Of a DNA stretch of 64,000 nucleotides, positions 46,144 through 57,879 are shown in pieces. The translations under genes and the position numbers were made by a program. This stretch comes from Trichomonas vaginalis G3 (Eukaryota; Parabasalia; Trichomonadida; Trichomonadidae), in the NCBI RefSeq assembly GCF_026262505.1, contig NC_067205.1:15686001-15750000 (forward strand). The letters are read 5' to 3'. Numbering within the stretch: the stretch's first letter is position 1; the number at the start of each line of letters is the position of its first letter. The notes beneath the pieces are model-generated. The model saw nothing but the letters and a program-made list of their open reading frames with translations, did no database searches and was not told the DNA's origin.

Positions 46144-48330
46144 ATGATTAAACAACAGCAACCACAGACCATTACATACGCCACATATGCATATAATTCA
46201 AAGACGGCAGAACAAACGCAAAGGTTGAAATATGGAGATTTGGAGATAGTATTGAAAAATGACCATTTTGAATTCGTTTGCAAAGGTGGTGCGGTGATAT
46301 CAAATATAAAAGAAATTTTATTTATGAATTCAAAAATTAAAGGATAACGGATGATATAACATCAATTCCACCAGAAGAACAGAGATATTACGCATTAAAT
46401 GCATTTCCTAAAGTTTTGAAGATTGGAAGATTTAATTTAAATGAGGAATTCATAAAAGGTTTCCTAAATGACATAATGAAGAAGCAGATAAGGAATATGT
46501 GGCTAGTGTGTTAGTGAAGAAGGCGATAAGGAATATGTGGATGAAAAAGATAATGAAATTATAAGAAAGGTTGAATGGTATCATGAACGGACATCAAAGA
46601 TTTTAAAAACTAAAGCTGATACAGGATGGGTTTCAGGATGTTTAGACCTTAAAGCAGATAAAACTTATGTTAACGATGAGTTAAATAAGAAGGCAGATAA
46701 GGAATACGTTATACTGAGTTAGCAAAGAAAGCTGATATATCATTTGTTAATGAAGAAATAAAACAATCGGAGGTCTATTTTACCCCACCATTTTTAAATT
46801 TTATGAAATCATCAGATAAAACATTTGAAGATATTGAATGGTTATGTTTCGATGGAGTGACCATGTATTTATTTTATACAGGCGGAGCTTTATTATTTTA
46901 AAACAAATGATTTTAAAAACTATGAATCATTTACTCCATCCGTTTTGAATCCTGATACACGAGAGCCAATCATTAATCCAAGAATTTTTTATGTTGAATA
47001 TAATAACGGCAAATTTATGGGAATGATAACGGTTGGAGATGATTTTTGCCCTTGTTATTCATTCGATTGTATCCAATGGTTCAAATGTAATTTAAATCAA
47101 GATGTTAAATTTAAATATCCAAATAATCCTATTAGATGTGTTAATAATAAATGGGTACTAATTTATGAAAACAATCAAATTTTCATTAGTGAGGATGGGA
47201 TAAATTATTATATGTTTAGTATGATGTCATCAGATTTGAAAATTGATTATACAAGTAAATGGTATTACATTAACAACATGTGTTTTATCCTACAAAATGA
47301 TAAAATTTATAGATCATATTCAATACCATTTGGTCATTTTGAACAAATTTTTCAAGCTGATGGAGACATTGAAGCTTTATGTTATGCTTCGAATGTTTGT
47401 GTTCTTGTTTCAGGTAGTATGGTGTATTCATATCCTGTAAGTTATAACAGACATATTTATTTATCACAAGATTTTTCACAGGATCCAGAGAAAACACCAA
47501 GTTGGGAATTGGTTTATTCATTCACTCCAAAATTTACTCGAAATTATAGATTTACAAATTTGTTTTATATTGATGGGTATTTCATTGCTTTTGGATGTGG
47601 TGATTTAGTAAATATCAGTAGTGATGGAAAAAATTGGTCTGAAATCACAAAATTTCAAGATGTTAAAAAAGCAATTTTCAAAAATAATATGTTAATATTG
47701 ATGACAATACCAATTTTAACTTCTTACACGATTTCAATATTATATAATAAATTCAATATTCATAATGGATTAAAGAAGAAAGCAGATAAGGAATGGGTTA
47801 ATACTGAGTTAAAGAAGAAAGCAGATAAGGAATGGGTTAATACTGAGTTAAAGAAGAAAGCAGATAAGGAATGGGTTAATACTGAGTTAAATACAATGTT
47901 TGAGATGATTTACCCCATTGGTTCAATATATACATCAATGAATTCAACAAATCCGGCAACATTATTTGGATTTGGTACATGGCAACAAATAACCGATCGT
48001 TTCTTATATTGTACAAACTCATCAAAACAAACTGGTGGAAGTAAAACAATTACGGGTGAAAATTTACCTGCTCACAGTCATTACGTTAATTTAAACACAA
48101 CCGAAGCAGGATGGCATAAGCATAGATATTGGGATTGGTCAGGAATGACAAAAGGTAAAGGATATGATGTTAAAGATGACGTTAAATTTGCTATTAATTG
48201 TTACTGGAACGATACACAGGGTTCAGGTAATCATACACATAATGTTTCAGGATATACACAAACGACGGGACAGAGTAAAGATTACATGCCGCCTTATATG
48301 ACAGTTTATGCATGGTTTCGCACAGATTGA
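46144..48330 (+). pseudogene. Element 2 tail-collar fibre protein (broken)
   Basis: Long coding region for a fibre. The N-terminal part has the QQPQTITYATYAYNSK start. Coiled-coil shaft repeats follow (KADTGWVSGCLDLKADKTYV), then a beta-propeller-like or WD-like middle with repeated aromatic strands. Three direct copies of KKADKEWVNTEL lie at about 47775-47890. The head matches the phage tail-collar type (YPIGSIYTSMNST, FGFGTWQQITDRFLY, LPAHSHYVNL, HKHRYWDW, YMPPYMTVYAWFR). The head is very like that of element 1 (33920-35329), while shafts and middle differ. Broken, with several breaks. Confidence 0.75.
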
Positions 48331-48389
48331 AAGTCCTGAGCTCCAATTCAGCATACCTCAGTAATGAAATTACAGAATTTTTGAATAAA

Positions 48390-48722
48390 TGAGGGGGTCA
48401 CCAGGTCACCAGGTCATTTAACTTCTTTTGAAAAATGAGACAACATGACATTTTGACAACAACATAGGAGGAAGGCAGTTATGAATTATTTTTGAAGAAC
48501 TGTAGGTGCTACCATGTTACCATGTGCTACCAGGTCATTTAACTTCTTTTGAAAAATGAGACAACATGACATTTTGACAACAACATAGGAGGAAGGCAGT
48601 TATGAATTATTTTTGAAGAACTGTAGGTGCTACCATGTTACCATGTGCTACCAGGTCATTTAACTTCTTTTGAAAAATGAGACAACATGACATTTTGACA
48701 ACAACATAGGAGGAAGGCAAAA
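48390..48722 (-). repeat. 121-bp repeats left of the primase-helicase
   Basis: ACATAGGAGGAAGG anchors at 48462, 48583 and 48704 (period 121). They are the reverse complement of the larger array at 51110-52360, so the primase-helicase gene is flanked by inverted arrays. A diverged forerunner (GGTCACCAGGTCACCAGGTC) starts the block. Confidence 0.9.
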
Positions 48723-48740
48723 ATAAATTCAAATTATACT

Positions 48741-51065
48741 TTATAAAGCTTCATTTACAGGTATTTCATCGTCAGTAAATGAATCCTCATTATCATTTGG
48801 TTCAACCTGTTTATATAATCCTTTCATTTCTTCTTTCAAAACATAACACCATGTTTGTTTATCGTCTATTCTTCTATGTTTCCTATCACATTTATCCTTA
48901 ATGCTCATTTGGAAATTCTTGTCTTTCATGTCTGATGGTTTGCAGAATAGAGCATTTTTACACGTCATACCTACACACAATTCATCATAATGTGTATTTA
49001 TCCATTCATCTAAAGGATTTGTTGATAATTCCATTAAATCTTGTTTGGCTTCAGTCATTGGTATGATTCGTACATTAAATGATGAAAGGTCGTAAGTGAT
49101 AAAATATGTTAGTAAATTATCATAAAATTCCTTTGTGCATGAATCCATTAAATTCTTGAAGTAATCAAATTGACCCTTGAACTTACCATTAACCCTTAAA
49201 ACTACGTATCTTCTGTCTCCAACTTCAATTTTGACAGGGTAAACGTTATTAGTTACGAAAATGAAATTGGCAACATTTTGAGCAGTTCTTCTTGGTTGAT
49301 TCTTTTCATTAATTCTTATCTCATTATCCGTTATAATTGATTTCAAAGCGTTGAAGTTTGCAAGTCTATCTTCACCTACATTCTTGAGTTCATTAAGTAC
49401 AAGAAACATTTTATTTTCAACTACTGAGTTGAAATTACCCGTTAGCTCACTTATTTCAGTAATGTTTTTACATGAATAACCAGCGAGAAGTTCAGAAATA
49501 ATGTCTGTAAATCTGTTTTTACCTGTTCCCTGAAGTCCTTTCAAAATAATTGCTGTTTCATTCTTGATTCCGGGATGTTGAATCATTGATGCAATCCAAC
49601 CGAGAAGGTATTTATACACTTCATCGTTATTATCACAAATGGCTTCTTTAATGAAATTCATAAACATCTCAATTTTTGAGTAATCTACTTTTTCGAGAAC
49701 GTTGTATTTATAACCCTGAAACGTTGAGAAAACATCTGGGGAATCAGATTTAAAGCAAACACCCTTAACGGTTAATGAGGATAATTGATTTAGTAGTACG
49801 TCCCATGCTGTTATGGTTTTACCTTCTTCTTTAAATAATTTAATCATTTTGAGTGACTCTTTCATGTTTGATTGAAGAACGAATGATATTTGATTCATTT
49901 TATCATGAATATTATAGTCTTTTTGAATGAAATATTTGTTTCCACAATCTACAAAACGGATTACACGTGATAAATCCTCAATTACTTCAGAACTATTTTT
50001 ATACTGATGATTTTCAGCTTTACGTCTAATATCTGTTATCAAAAACGAGTCATCAAGTTTGATATCAAATGTTATTTTTGGCTTACGTAATAAAGGTAAA
50101 ACATATTCATCATAATATTCCTTTTGATAAAGTTTCAGAATCTTCACCAAAACAAATGGAGAAGTCATTAAATGTGCATATCTATCACGTGCTTTTTCAA
50201 AATTACTTTTTGCATTTTCTGTTAAACTGCAGAAGTTATAAACGTTATCATATGCTTCATTAATAAAATGATTAGGTAATGAATTAATAGCTTGAAACAG
50301 TGTGAATAATGTAACTTCTTTTTCTAAATTCATGTTTCCGCCGTCATTATGTACTTCAAAATCACTGATGCCATCAACTATGCTCTGAGCTAGTTTATCG
50401 TCAATGTTTACATCTTTGTTCTCATTCATGATAGTCTTTATTTCTTCATTCTTTTGTTCAACTCTTACCTTAATATTCAAATCATTTAATATATCGTTTA
50501 CTGTTCTAGTTAATGTTGAATCATAACTTCCACGAATGAATGAGTATGTATTGATTGGTTCTGATGCATTCTTGCGAACTCTTGAATCAGCCATAACCAC
50601 TAATGAACGCTTTGAATCATCCATTGAAGTCATGATATCGATATCATAATCATTGCAGGAATAACATTTAATCATTCTGTTCGAGGTTGAATAGAAGAAA
50701 TTAGTGTTACAATAAATGTGAAGACCTCCTGAAGCGGTTTTAACGATAACATCTTTATCCGAAAGTTTTGATAAAATATCTTTTCTAACTGTTTCTTTAA
50801 GTTCATCATTGTAAGATTTATTGATATCAACATCTATAATCGTTAAATTTGAAATTTTATTTGCTAATAAAGCTGTACCAGTTTTCCTTCCTCTTCCCCC
50901 ATCATGTTTGAGGTAGTTATGTAAATCTATCTTGTTTTCACCAATTCTTTCGTTGAGGGTTTTAGTTTCTGCCACAACTAATTCCTCAGCTAATTCTTCA
51001 ACTAATGAATCAATAACTTTTTCATCAGAAACGATAAAGTCGATGTTGTTGTTTGTTGCTGTCAT
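48741..51065 (-). CDS. Element 2 primase-polymerase/SF3 helicase
   Basis: 774 residues, open throughout. An archaeo-eukaryotic primase-type domain is at about residues 35-210, with LTIIDVDIN near 73 (motif I Asp pair), TASGGLHIYC near 110-118 (motif II) and YDIDIMTSMDD near 140 (motif III-like). A helical linker follows, then an SF3/D5-like helicase: Walker A GLQGTGKN near 512, Walker B-like LVLNEL near 557, sensor FVTNNVYPV near 603 and DRRYVVLR near 620. The helicase half aligns with element 1's 411-residue helicase. It would prime and unwind during element replication. It lies between inverted 121-bp arrays, which hints at an origin nearby (inference). Confidence 0.9.
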   Translation of the reverse strand: MTATNNNIDFIVSDEKVIDSLVEELAEELVVAETKTLNERIGENKIDLHNYLKHDGGRGRKTGTALLANKISNLTIIDVDINKSYNDELKETVRKDILSKLSDKDVIVKTASGGLHIYCNTNFFYSTSNRMIKCYSCNDYDIDIMTSMDDSKRSLVVMADSRVRKNASEPINTYSFIRGSYDSTLTRTVNDILNDLNIKVRVEQKNEEIKTIMNENKDVNIDDKLAQSIVDGISDFEVHNDGGNMNLEKEVTLFTLFQAINSLPNHFINEAYDNVYNFCSLTENAKSNFEKARDRYAHLMTSPFVLVKILKLYQKEYYDEYVLPLLRKPKITFDIKLDDSFLITDIRRKAENHQYKNSSEVIEDLSRVIRFVDCGNKYFIQKDYNIHDKMNQISFVLQSNMKESLKMIKLFKEEGKTITAWDVLLNQLSSLTVKGVCFKSDSPDVFSTFQGYKYNVLEKVDYSKIEMFMNFIKEAICDNNDEVYKYLLGWIASMIQHPGIKNETAIILKGLQGTGKNRFTDIISELLAGYSCKNITEISELTGNFNSVVENKMFLVLNELKNVGEDRLANFNALKSIITDNEIRINEKNQPRRTAQNVANFIFVTNNVYPVKIEVGDRRYVVLRVNGKFKGQFDYFKNLMDSCTKEFYDNLLTYFITYDLSSFNVRIIPMTEAKQDLMELSTNPLDEWINTHYDELCVGMTCKNALFCKPSDMKDKNFQMSIKDKCDRKHRRIDDKQTWCYVLKEEMKGLYKQVEPNDNEDSFTDDEIPVNEAL

Positions 51066-51109
51066 TTATATAGGAATAAAAAAATAAAAATAACTTTAAA
51101 ACTAACTTT

Positions 51110-52360
51110 ATTTTTGTAAGACATGAATTTTCTCCCCTGTTGTCAAAATGTCATGTTGTCACCATTTTCAAAAGAAGTTAAATGACCTGGTTACCCGGTT
51201 ACCCCTTCAGTTATTCAAAAACGTAAGACATGAATTTTCTCCCCTGTTGTCAAAATGTCATGTTGTCTCATTTTTCAAAAGAAGTTAAATGACCTGGTAG
51301 CACATGGTAACATGGTAGCACCTACAGTTCTTCAAAAATAATTCATAACTGCCTTCCTCCTATGTTGTTGTCAAAATGTCATGTTGTCTCATTTTTCAAA
51401 AGAAGTTAAATGACCTGGTAGCACATGGTAACATGGTAGCACCTACAGTTCTTCAAAAATAATTCATAACTGCCTTCCTCCTATGTTGTTGTCAAAATGT
51501 CATGTTGTCTCATTTTTCAAAAGAAGTTAAATGACCTGGTAGCACATGGTAACATGGTAGCACCTACAGTTCTTCAAAAATAATTCATAACTGCTTCCTC
51601 CTATGTTGTTGTCAAAATGTCATGTTGTCTCATTTTTCAAAAGAAGTTAAATGACCTGGTAGCACATGGTAACATGGTAGCACCTACAGTTCTTCAAAAA
51701 TAATTCATAACTGCCTTCCTCCTATGTTGTTGTCAAAATGTCATGTTGTCTCATTTTTCAAAAGAAGTTAAATGACCTGGTAGCACATGGTAACATGGTA
51801 GCACCTACAGTTCTTCAAAAATAATTCATAACTGCCTTCCTCCTATGTTGTTGTCAAAATGTCATGTTGTCTCATTTTTCAAAAGAAGTTAAATGACCTG
51901 GTAGCACATGGTAACATGGTAGCACCTACAGTTCTTCAAAAATAATTCATAACTGCCTTCCTCCTATGTTGTTGTCAAAATGTCATGTTGTCTCATTTTT
52001 CAAAAGAAGTTAAATGACCTGGTAGCACATGGTAACATGGTAGCACCTACAGTTCTTCAAAAATAATTCATAACTGCCTTCCTCCTATGTTGTTGTCAAA
52101 ATGTCATGTTGTCTCATTTTTCAAAGAAGTTAAATGACCTGGTAGCACATGGTAACATGGTAGCACCTACAGTTCTTCAAAAATAATTCATAACTGCCTT
52201 CCTCCTATGTTGTTGTCAAAATGTCATGTTGTCTCATTTTTCAAAAGAAGTTAAATGACCTGGTAGCACATGGTAACATGGTAGCACCTACAGTTCTTCA
52301 AAAATAATTCATTTTTGCCTTCCTTCTATGTTGTTGTCAAAATGTCATGTTGTCTCAAAC
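51110..52360 (+). repeat. Tandem 121-bp array right of the primase-helicase
   Basis: TATGTTGTTGTCAAAATG anchors at 51361, 51482, 51602, 51723, 51844, 51965, 52086, 52206 and 52327; spacing is 121 bp except two units of 120. A diverged unit (CCTGGTTACCCGGTTACCCC) begins the array and matches the repeat inside the inverted termini. The core GGTAGCACATGGTAACATGG is itself a set of short GGTA/TACC-type repeats. Non-coding on both strands. Confidence 0.9.
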
Positions 52361-52398
52361 TTTAGAACGGTATAATTTAAATTTTTATTTTTATATAA

Positions 52399-52563
52399 AT
52401 GAATACCCCACAAGCTCAAAATTTACCACGAATCATAACAAGGGAGGAAACGATAAAAATGATGCGAGAACTTGCTAAAAATAACAAACCACTAAAACTG
52501 AGAAAATGTGGTTATGCAGTAATGATGGAAAGAGAGATGTTGTCGAAGAGGAATAAAAATTAA
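52399..52563 (+). CDS. Element 2 54-residue basic protein, unknown
   Basis: Starts at the ATG at 52399, after a TTTTTATTTTTATATAA leader like other element 2 genes. Encodes a Lys/Arg-rich helical peptide (REETIKMMRELAKNNKPLKL, MEREMLSKRNKN). Too short for a family call. The leader and clean start support it. Confidence 0.5.
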   Translation: MNTPQAQNLPRIITREETIKMMRELAKNNKPLKLRKCGYAVMMEREMLSKRNKN

Positions 52564-52826
52564 ATTTGGATAGAGTTTAAAAATTCATCTTTATTAAATT
52601 CATCTCTTCCAATCAATTTATTTATTCTATTAAATTCTTTTATTTTTGCTTCACTCAGTTTAAGGATTGAACGGTAAGTTTCTAATTTTTCGATTATTTC
52701 TTCATCATTTTCAACCCCACCACATTGCGGCTTCTTTTTGTAATAACATATTTTTGATTTAATTCTGTTTAGTTTCTTTTTATATTCATCGTCTGGACTC
52801 TTGACTGCTTTGTTGTACTCATTTCT
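52560..52826 (-). pseudogene. Element 2 small coding remnant
   Basis: An open region on the minus strand with protein-like composition (YKKKLNRIKSKICYYKKKPQ, then IIEKLETYRSILKLSEAKIK), rich in Lys and helical. No family recognised. The leader before 52826 has the TTTATTTCGTAAGAA form typical of this element. Treated as a remnant. Confidence 0.35.
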
Positions 52827-52841
52827 TACGAAATAAAAAAA

Positions 52842-54344
52842 TTAAATATTATTTAAATATAATGGAGTAATAAAATAAATCGGAATTTCTATTAATTTAT
52901 TGTTAACCTCAACTAATGCATTGCCGTTAATATATCTAACAAATTCAGCTATTGTGTCAAATCTTCGTCTTCTTTTTGTCATTGATTTATCAGTTTTTCC
53001 ATAATCGAGATGAATCAAAACTTTATCCCCTTGTTTAAAATTCATGAGCCCCGAATTAATTTGTTCACGTTTAACATCATTTAACCTTTCCATTTGCTTT
53101 CTAATATATTCCCATTCTTTTGAAATATCATTTTTCATTTCCACTGGTTTCATGTTAATAGTTCTATGCCATGTATTATTGTAATAATATACTAACTGCT
53201 GTATGATGGAGTCATGATTTCCATCCCAGTATATCTGACCGTTAACCCCTAACGCATCTCTAAGAGTTCTCATTACCGCATCAACTATTTTATTATGAAA
53301 CGTATATGGAGAGGATGAGAAGTAAAAATTAATTTGTGGGAAATAATGAGTCATGGCTGCCTGAAATCCTTTATCACCATCACCCCTGATATTATCTACT
53401 CTTTCATGATCTAGTAAGTATTGTATAGCTCTTCTTGTTTCCTGTTCTGTTTTCCCTTTCACCGGAATGCAATATAAATATCTAGTGTTAATGTTAATGG
53501 CAAATAAATAAGTAATATTTCCTTTTGAATATTCCAGATGATCGATTTCATATGAATAAGGTGAAGGTGCAAATGATGGACGACTAAATTTTTCTTTTAA
53601 TGGTTGAATTTTCGGGTCAATTGGTTTATTTAATATCTTGAAACCCTTTTTAAAATCTTTTGTTTCTTTAATGTTTGAAATGGATATAATAAAGTGAATG
53701 ATGAAGGATTAACTGAAGGAGGGAGAGGTACTGTCGTTGGGGTTTTGGTGTTGCAAGTGGTTTAATTTTATCTGCTTTGATTTTGGATTTCATTCCCCCC
53801 TTCATTAATTCTGGATGTATTCTATTCATTTGTTTTAAATATGCTGTATATAAAGGTTTGATATACTTTCCCGCTTCGAGTTTATGTTGAAGGATGAATT
53901 CCAAAAGTTGATCTTCATTTAAAAGTCGGGTTGAATATGTTTTAACTAATGAATCATAAATTAAAGCTTGTGCTTCATTTATGAGCTGCTGAACGTCCAA
54001 ACTTTTCTCTTTTGGCTTTTGCGGTTCAGGATTATATAAATTATATAATTCATCAATATCTTTTTCAGTTAATACTTTATTTTTGAAATCTTTCAACTGT
54101 TTAAGTTGTGATTTACTTTTTCCCTTTGAATATTTTCCTTCTTTAATGTTCTCTCTTAAACGTTTAATTATTTTATCATGATATTTCAAAATTTCATTTT
54201 TATAATACGATAGTATTCACCCATATCATCCCCGTTATATTTTTCATCATGTTTTTGAAGATATGATTTTAATTCATAATAACTAAGAAAATTTTGATTA
54301 AATACTAAATCATCAATTAAATTTTTTAAATCTGCGCTATTCAT
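52842..54344 (-). pseudogene. Element 2 retroviral-type integrase (broken)
   Basis: The region reads leftwards. The first part is helical and Lys-rich (an N-terminal region with LIYDSLVKTYSTRLLNEDQL). Next come the core strands of an rve integrase (SYEIDHLEYSKGNITYLFAI, then NIRGDGDKGFQAAMTHYF, then FHNKIVDAVMRTLRDALG and YYNNTWHRTI). It ends with a basic beta-rich C-terminal domain (FKQGDKVLIHLDYGK, VEVNNKLIEIPIYFI). The order is that of Polinton integrases. Broken, with about three breaks. Confidence 0.75.
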
Positions 54345-57300
54345 TTATATAAAAATAAAATAAATGTTTAAGGGTGCCCCTCTTTGTCTCTTCTGTGGCA
54401 TTTCATTAAATAAATGGCATACAACATCCATTTTCACAACATACAGCTTTAGTGTGTGCCCTGTTAATGCAGTCTTACCAATTGTTAAGCGAGTCATTGA
54501 CCCATTTTTAAGTTGTAAATTAATATTTTGACCATCAAATATCACTTTGTCATTTATTATATCCAAATAATTTTTAGGTGTTAATTGTTTATTTTGTTGT
54601 AAACTTACACCTTTCATTTTTTGTGCTATCTTTTTGAAGGAGTCTTCACCAATCATTCCGTTGAATGATGTATAACACTTAGGGCATAAAGCAACCATGT
54701 TATCACCTTGTTTCTCAATTGCTAAACCCAATAACTTCTTCTCATGTGCTTTTTCTTCAGCTTTATTCTTTAATTTAGGTTTAAATTTCTCATCAAAACA
54801 GAAGAAATCAAAGGTGCGAATTTGAAAATGTTTTTATCATAAAATTGTTTATCGGTTACAATTGCTTGAAATGCTTGAGTGTTAGGAAGATTTGGGTCGC
54901 CAGCGATTGCCCAATAAGATGAATCAGTATCACCTTCAATGAAATGAAAACGATTAACATCCATGCATTTATACATAAAATCATAAATGAAAACCAAATA
55001 CCAGTATTTAGCATTATCTAAAGTGAAGAATGCCTCTTGTAAACATGTATCACATCTATAAAATCTATCTTTGAGCATCACTTGATATGTATCCTCACCT
55101 ATTTCTCTTATGTTTTTAAACTTATTTGACATACATGCAACGCGTGCCTTCTGTGCATTCATTATTTTAGTCTTTGCGTAATTTTGTGTATTCATTGCAT
55201 CGTAACCATATGATCCATTAAGTGAAATTTGCAAAATAAACTTTTTCCTTTATTTCCTTCTAATTCAGCCTTTTGTCTTTCGTTCATAAATTTGTTCGCA
55301 AATTCATTAAAACAAGTATTTTTCGTAAATGTTAAAATTGATTGAATCATCAATGATAAAATGAAATCTGTCTATTAGATACCAAAGATAATAAGAAGAA
55401 AATGGTTGATATTGGTTGTGTGTTGATGCTAACTGAGTTAATTTTCTCTGTTTCTGGTCAACCGGTAGATTGTTTGATTTCATGTAATTATACATAAAAC
55501 TGCCAATTGTTTTTTCATCTGTGATAATATCTAAGTTTCTTATTATCGGTAAAAAGTTTATGTAATCATTAATGTATTTTTCATCAATGTGACCCTTTAC
55601 TTCAGCCACGAATAAAGTATTTTTCTTTCTAATAATTCCTAAAGCTTTTGCTTTCTTTGTTGCTGTATCACAAATTAAAACATCTTCTAATCTCCCCGGC
55701 ATATACATTCTATGATCGGTGTATTGAATGAAATCATGAGGATTTGATGAAAATGATGAAGGATATAATGAATTGAAATCAACACCAACGAAATGAGTCA
55801 TGATGTTGGAAGTGTCCTCATTTGATACAGTTTTAGTTTCTGGACTATATGAAAGTTTATTAATGTGTGTGATACCTTTAAGATTAACACGATGTTGAAC
55901 ATTTGAGAGACCACCAGTAATTCCATTACGGAGGATGTGATACGCTTCCACTGAATCTAAAGTCATTGGTAAATTATTTTTCAATGCGTAATTTCTTAAA
56001 TTAATTCTTAAACGTTGAACTTCTTCATCTTTATTTGATTTTACGACATTGCAATAACAACACATTAACTGACAATTTTCTTTGGTATGTGGTTTTTCAT
56101 TATCGATTCTATCCAATGTTGGTTTATTTGCATATGTAAACGCTTTACCACACATTTTGCATTTAGATGAAAGGATTAAATCGTGATATATTGATAGTCA
56201 TCCATTGAAACATTGTTTTTGGTATCTCTTTTCGCTTTTCATCTTGTTTCTTATATGATTCAATTTTATATTTCCAATACTTTTTTGTTAATTCAAAACT
56301 TGATTCCACATTTTCTTCTTCTGGATATGTTTCGTTAGGATTGAAGTTCTTATATGCTAACGCGTAACGAATCATTGATGCATTCGATGATAAAGAAAGA
56401 TTATGAAGCATATCAATTTTATAAACAAATGTTTCTTCAATAATTTTATCAATTGGGTCAATCATAATTTCAACATCTTTATTGCAATAATGAATAAAAT
56501 ATTCTAATCTATTCTCAAAATTTTTAGCATCATTGAGATATATTTGATAATCTGAATCGGATATTGTTTCTTGTGTTAATGCTGAATAAAATGAATCTTG
56601 AGTGAATGGTTCCTTTTTATATAATTCATCTTCGTAATTCTCCCATGTGATGAATTGATAAGGGAAAAAGGATTTAACACGTGATTTATTGTTTCCGAAA
56701 TCTTGAGTGAATTGGTCTAATGTTCCACCCGCTATATAATTTCTGATGTCAATAAATCTCAATTCATATGGAACGTTTGTTTTCTTTACAATGATTTGCT
56801 TAAATTGAGAAGAAGAACCCAGCATTGATTTTATCTTCCATTTTGCAGTATTTAAATCACGAAGAATTAAATTTAAATCAAACTTTCCTGAATTAAAACC
56901 AATGATATTCACTTTATTAAATTCTTCATCTAAAAGCTCTTTAAATGCTTCCTTCTGTTTCTCATTTAATGTATGGGACTTCATTAATTCTTCATATTGT
57001 TCAATATTTGATTTAGCAACTAATGAACAGGTTGAAAATAAAAACTCAATCCAATCAGAAATAAAAGAATCACTTGATGTTAAGCAAAAATTCCTCGTAT
57101 ATGTTTTATCGTTTAATTTAACCGTTGATGATACCATGAATGGTTTTAAGTAAGCGTTCAAAGTTGCACACTCAGAAAGTTGTAATTCTTCTTTAGTCTC
57201 TAATGTTTCGAAGTCAAAAGTAATATAATATCTTGTTGGTTTATAATATTCCTGCAAATTATGTGCTAATAGCCATTGATATATCTTCTGTTTCGTGATA

Positions 57301-57848
57301 TGTGGTGCATATGGTTGTTGTGTGTTTTGCAATTGAACGTCTTGAATTAATCTTCCATTATTTTCTTTACATTTCTCACAATGTTTTAAAAATCTTCTTT
57401 GGTTTTTCCTTTCTGGATCATCACGGATAGAATATACTTCTTCTTTGCAAAAGGGGCAAACTTTATATCCTGTGAGTGCTTCAACGTCTGTTATTCTGTC
57501 AGCGTGAAGTTTTCCACATGGACTCTGTGTTAATAAAATATTTACTGTTTCAAATTCTGGATCTATCATTATTGAATCCACTAATGGAAAGTCTACCTTG
57601 TTAATGTCTACGTCTTCTGGTTGAGGGTCACAATAATAAAAATCAATATTAACGTTTAACATTCTTGCTAACCTCTCACTTTCTGATGAAATGTCAAATC
57701 CTTCATATGCATCTATGGCTTCATTTAAATAACTTCTACGAGTTTTAGGATTAACACCATCAGGAATGTTATAGAAGCGTTTAAATAACCTTCTACCTTC
57801 GGCTCTTATTTGATTATCATTCATTTTAGCTGTTCCATTTTTGTTCAT
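54345..57848 (-). pseudogene. Element 2 family B DNA polymerase (broken)
   Basis: Protein-primed-type PolB of Polintons, reading leftwards. The upstream part has a zinc-finger-like CPFCKEE...HCEKCK segment and the 3'-5' exonuclease motifs (YYITFDFETLE, IGFNSGKFDLN, YCNKDVEIM). Next comes an HNH-like stretch (TLDRIDNEKPHTKENC ... CCYCNVVKSNKD), then palm motif A (VDFNSLYPS), LNGSYGYD of motif B, motif C (EGDTDSSYW), and a C-terminal CPKCYTSF zinc-like region with KMKGVSLQQN. It would replicate the element genome. Broken, with about three breaks. Confidence 0.85.
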
Positions 57849-57879
57849 TTATGTAAGAATAAAAAATAAAGTTTATTCT

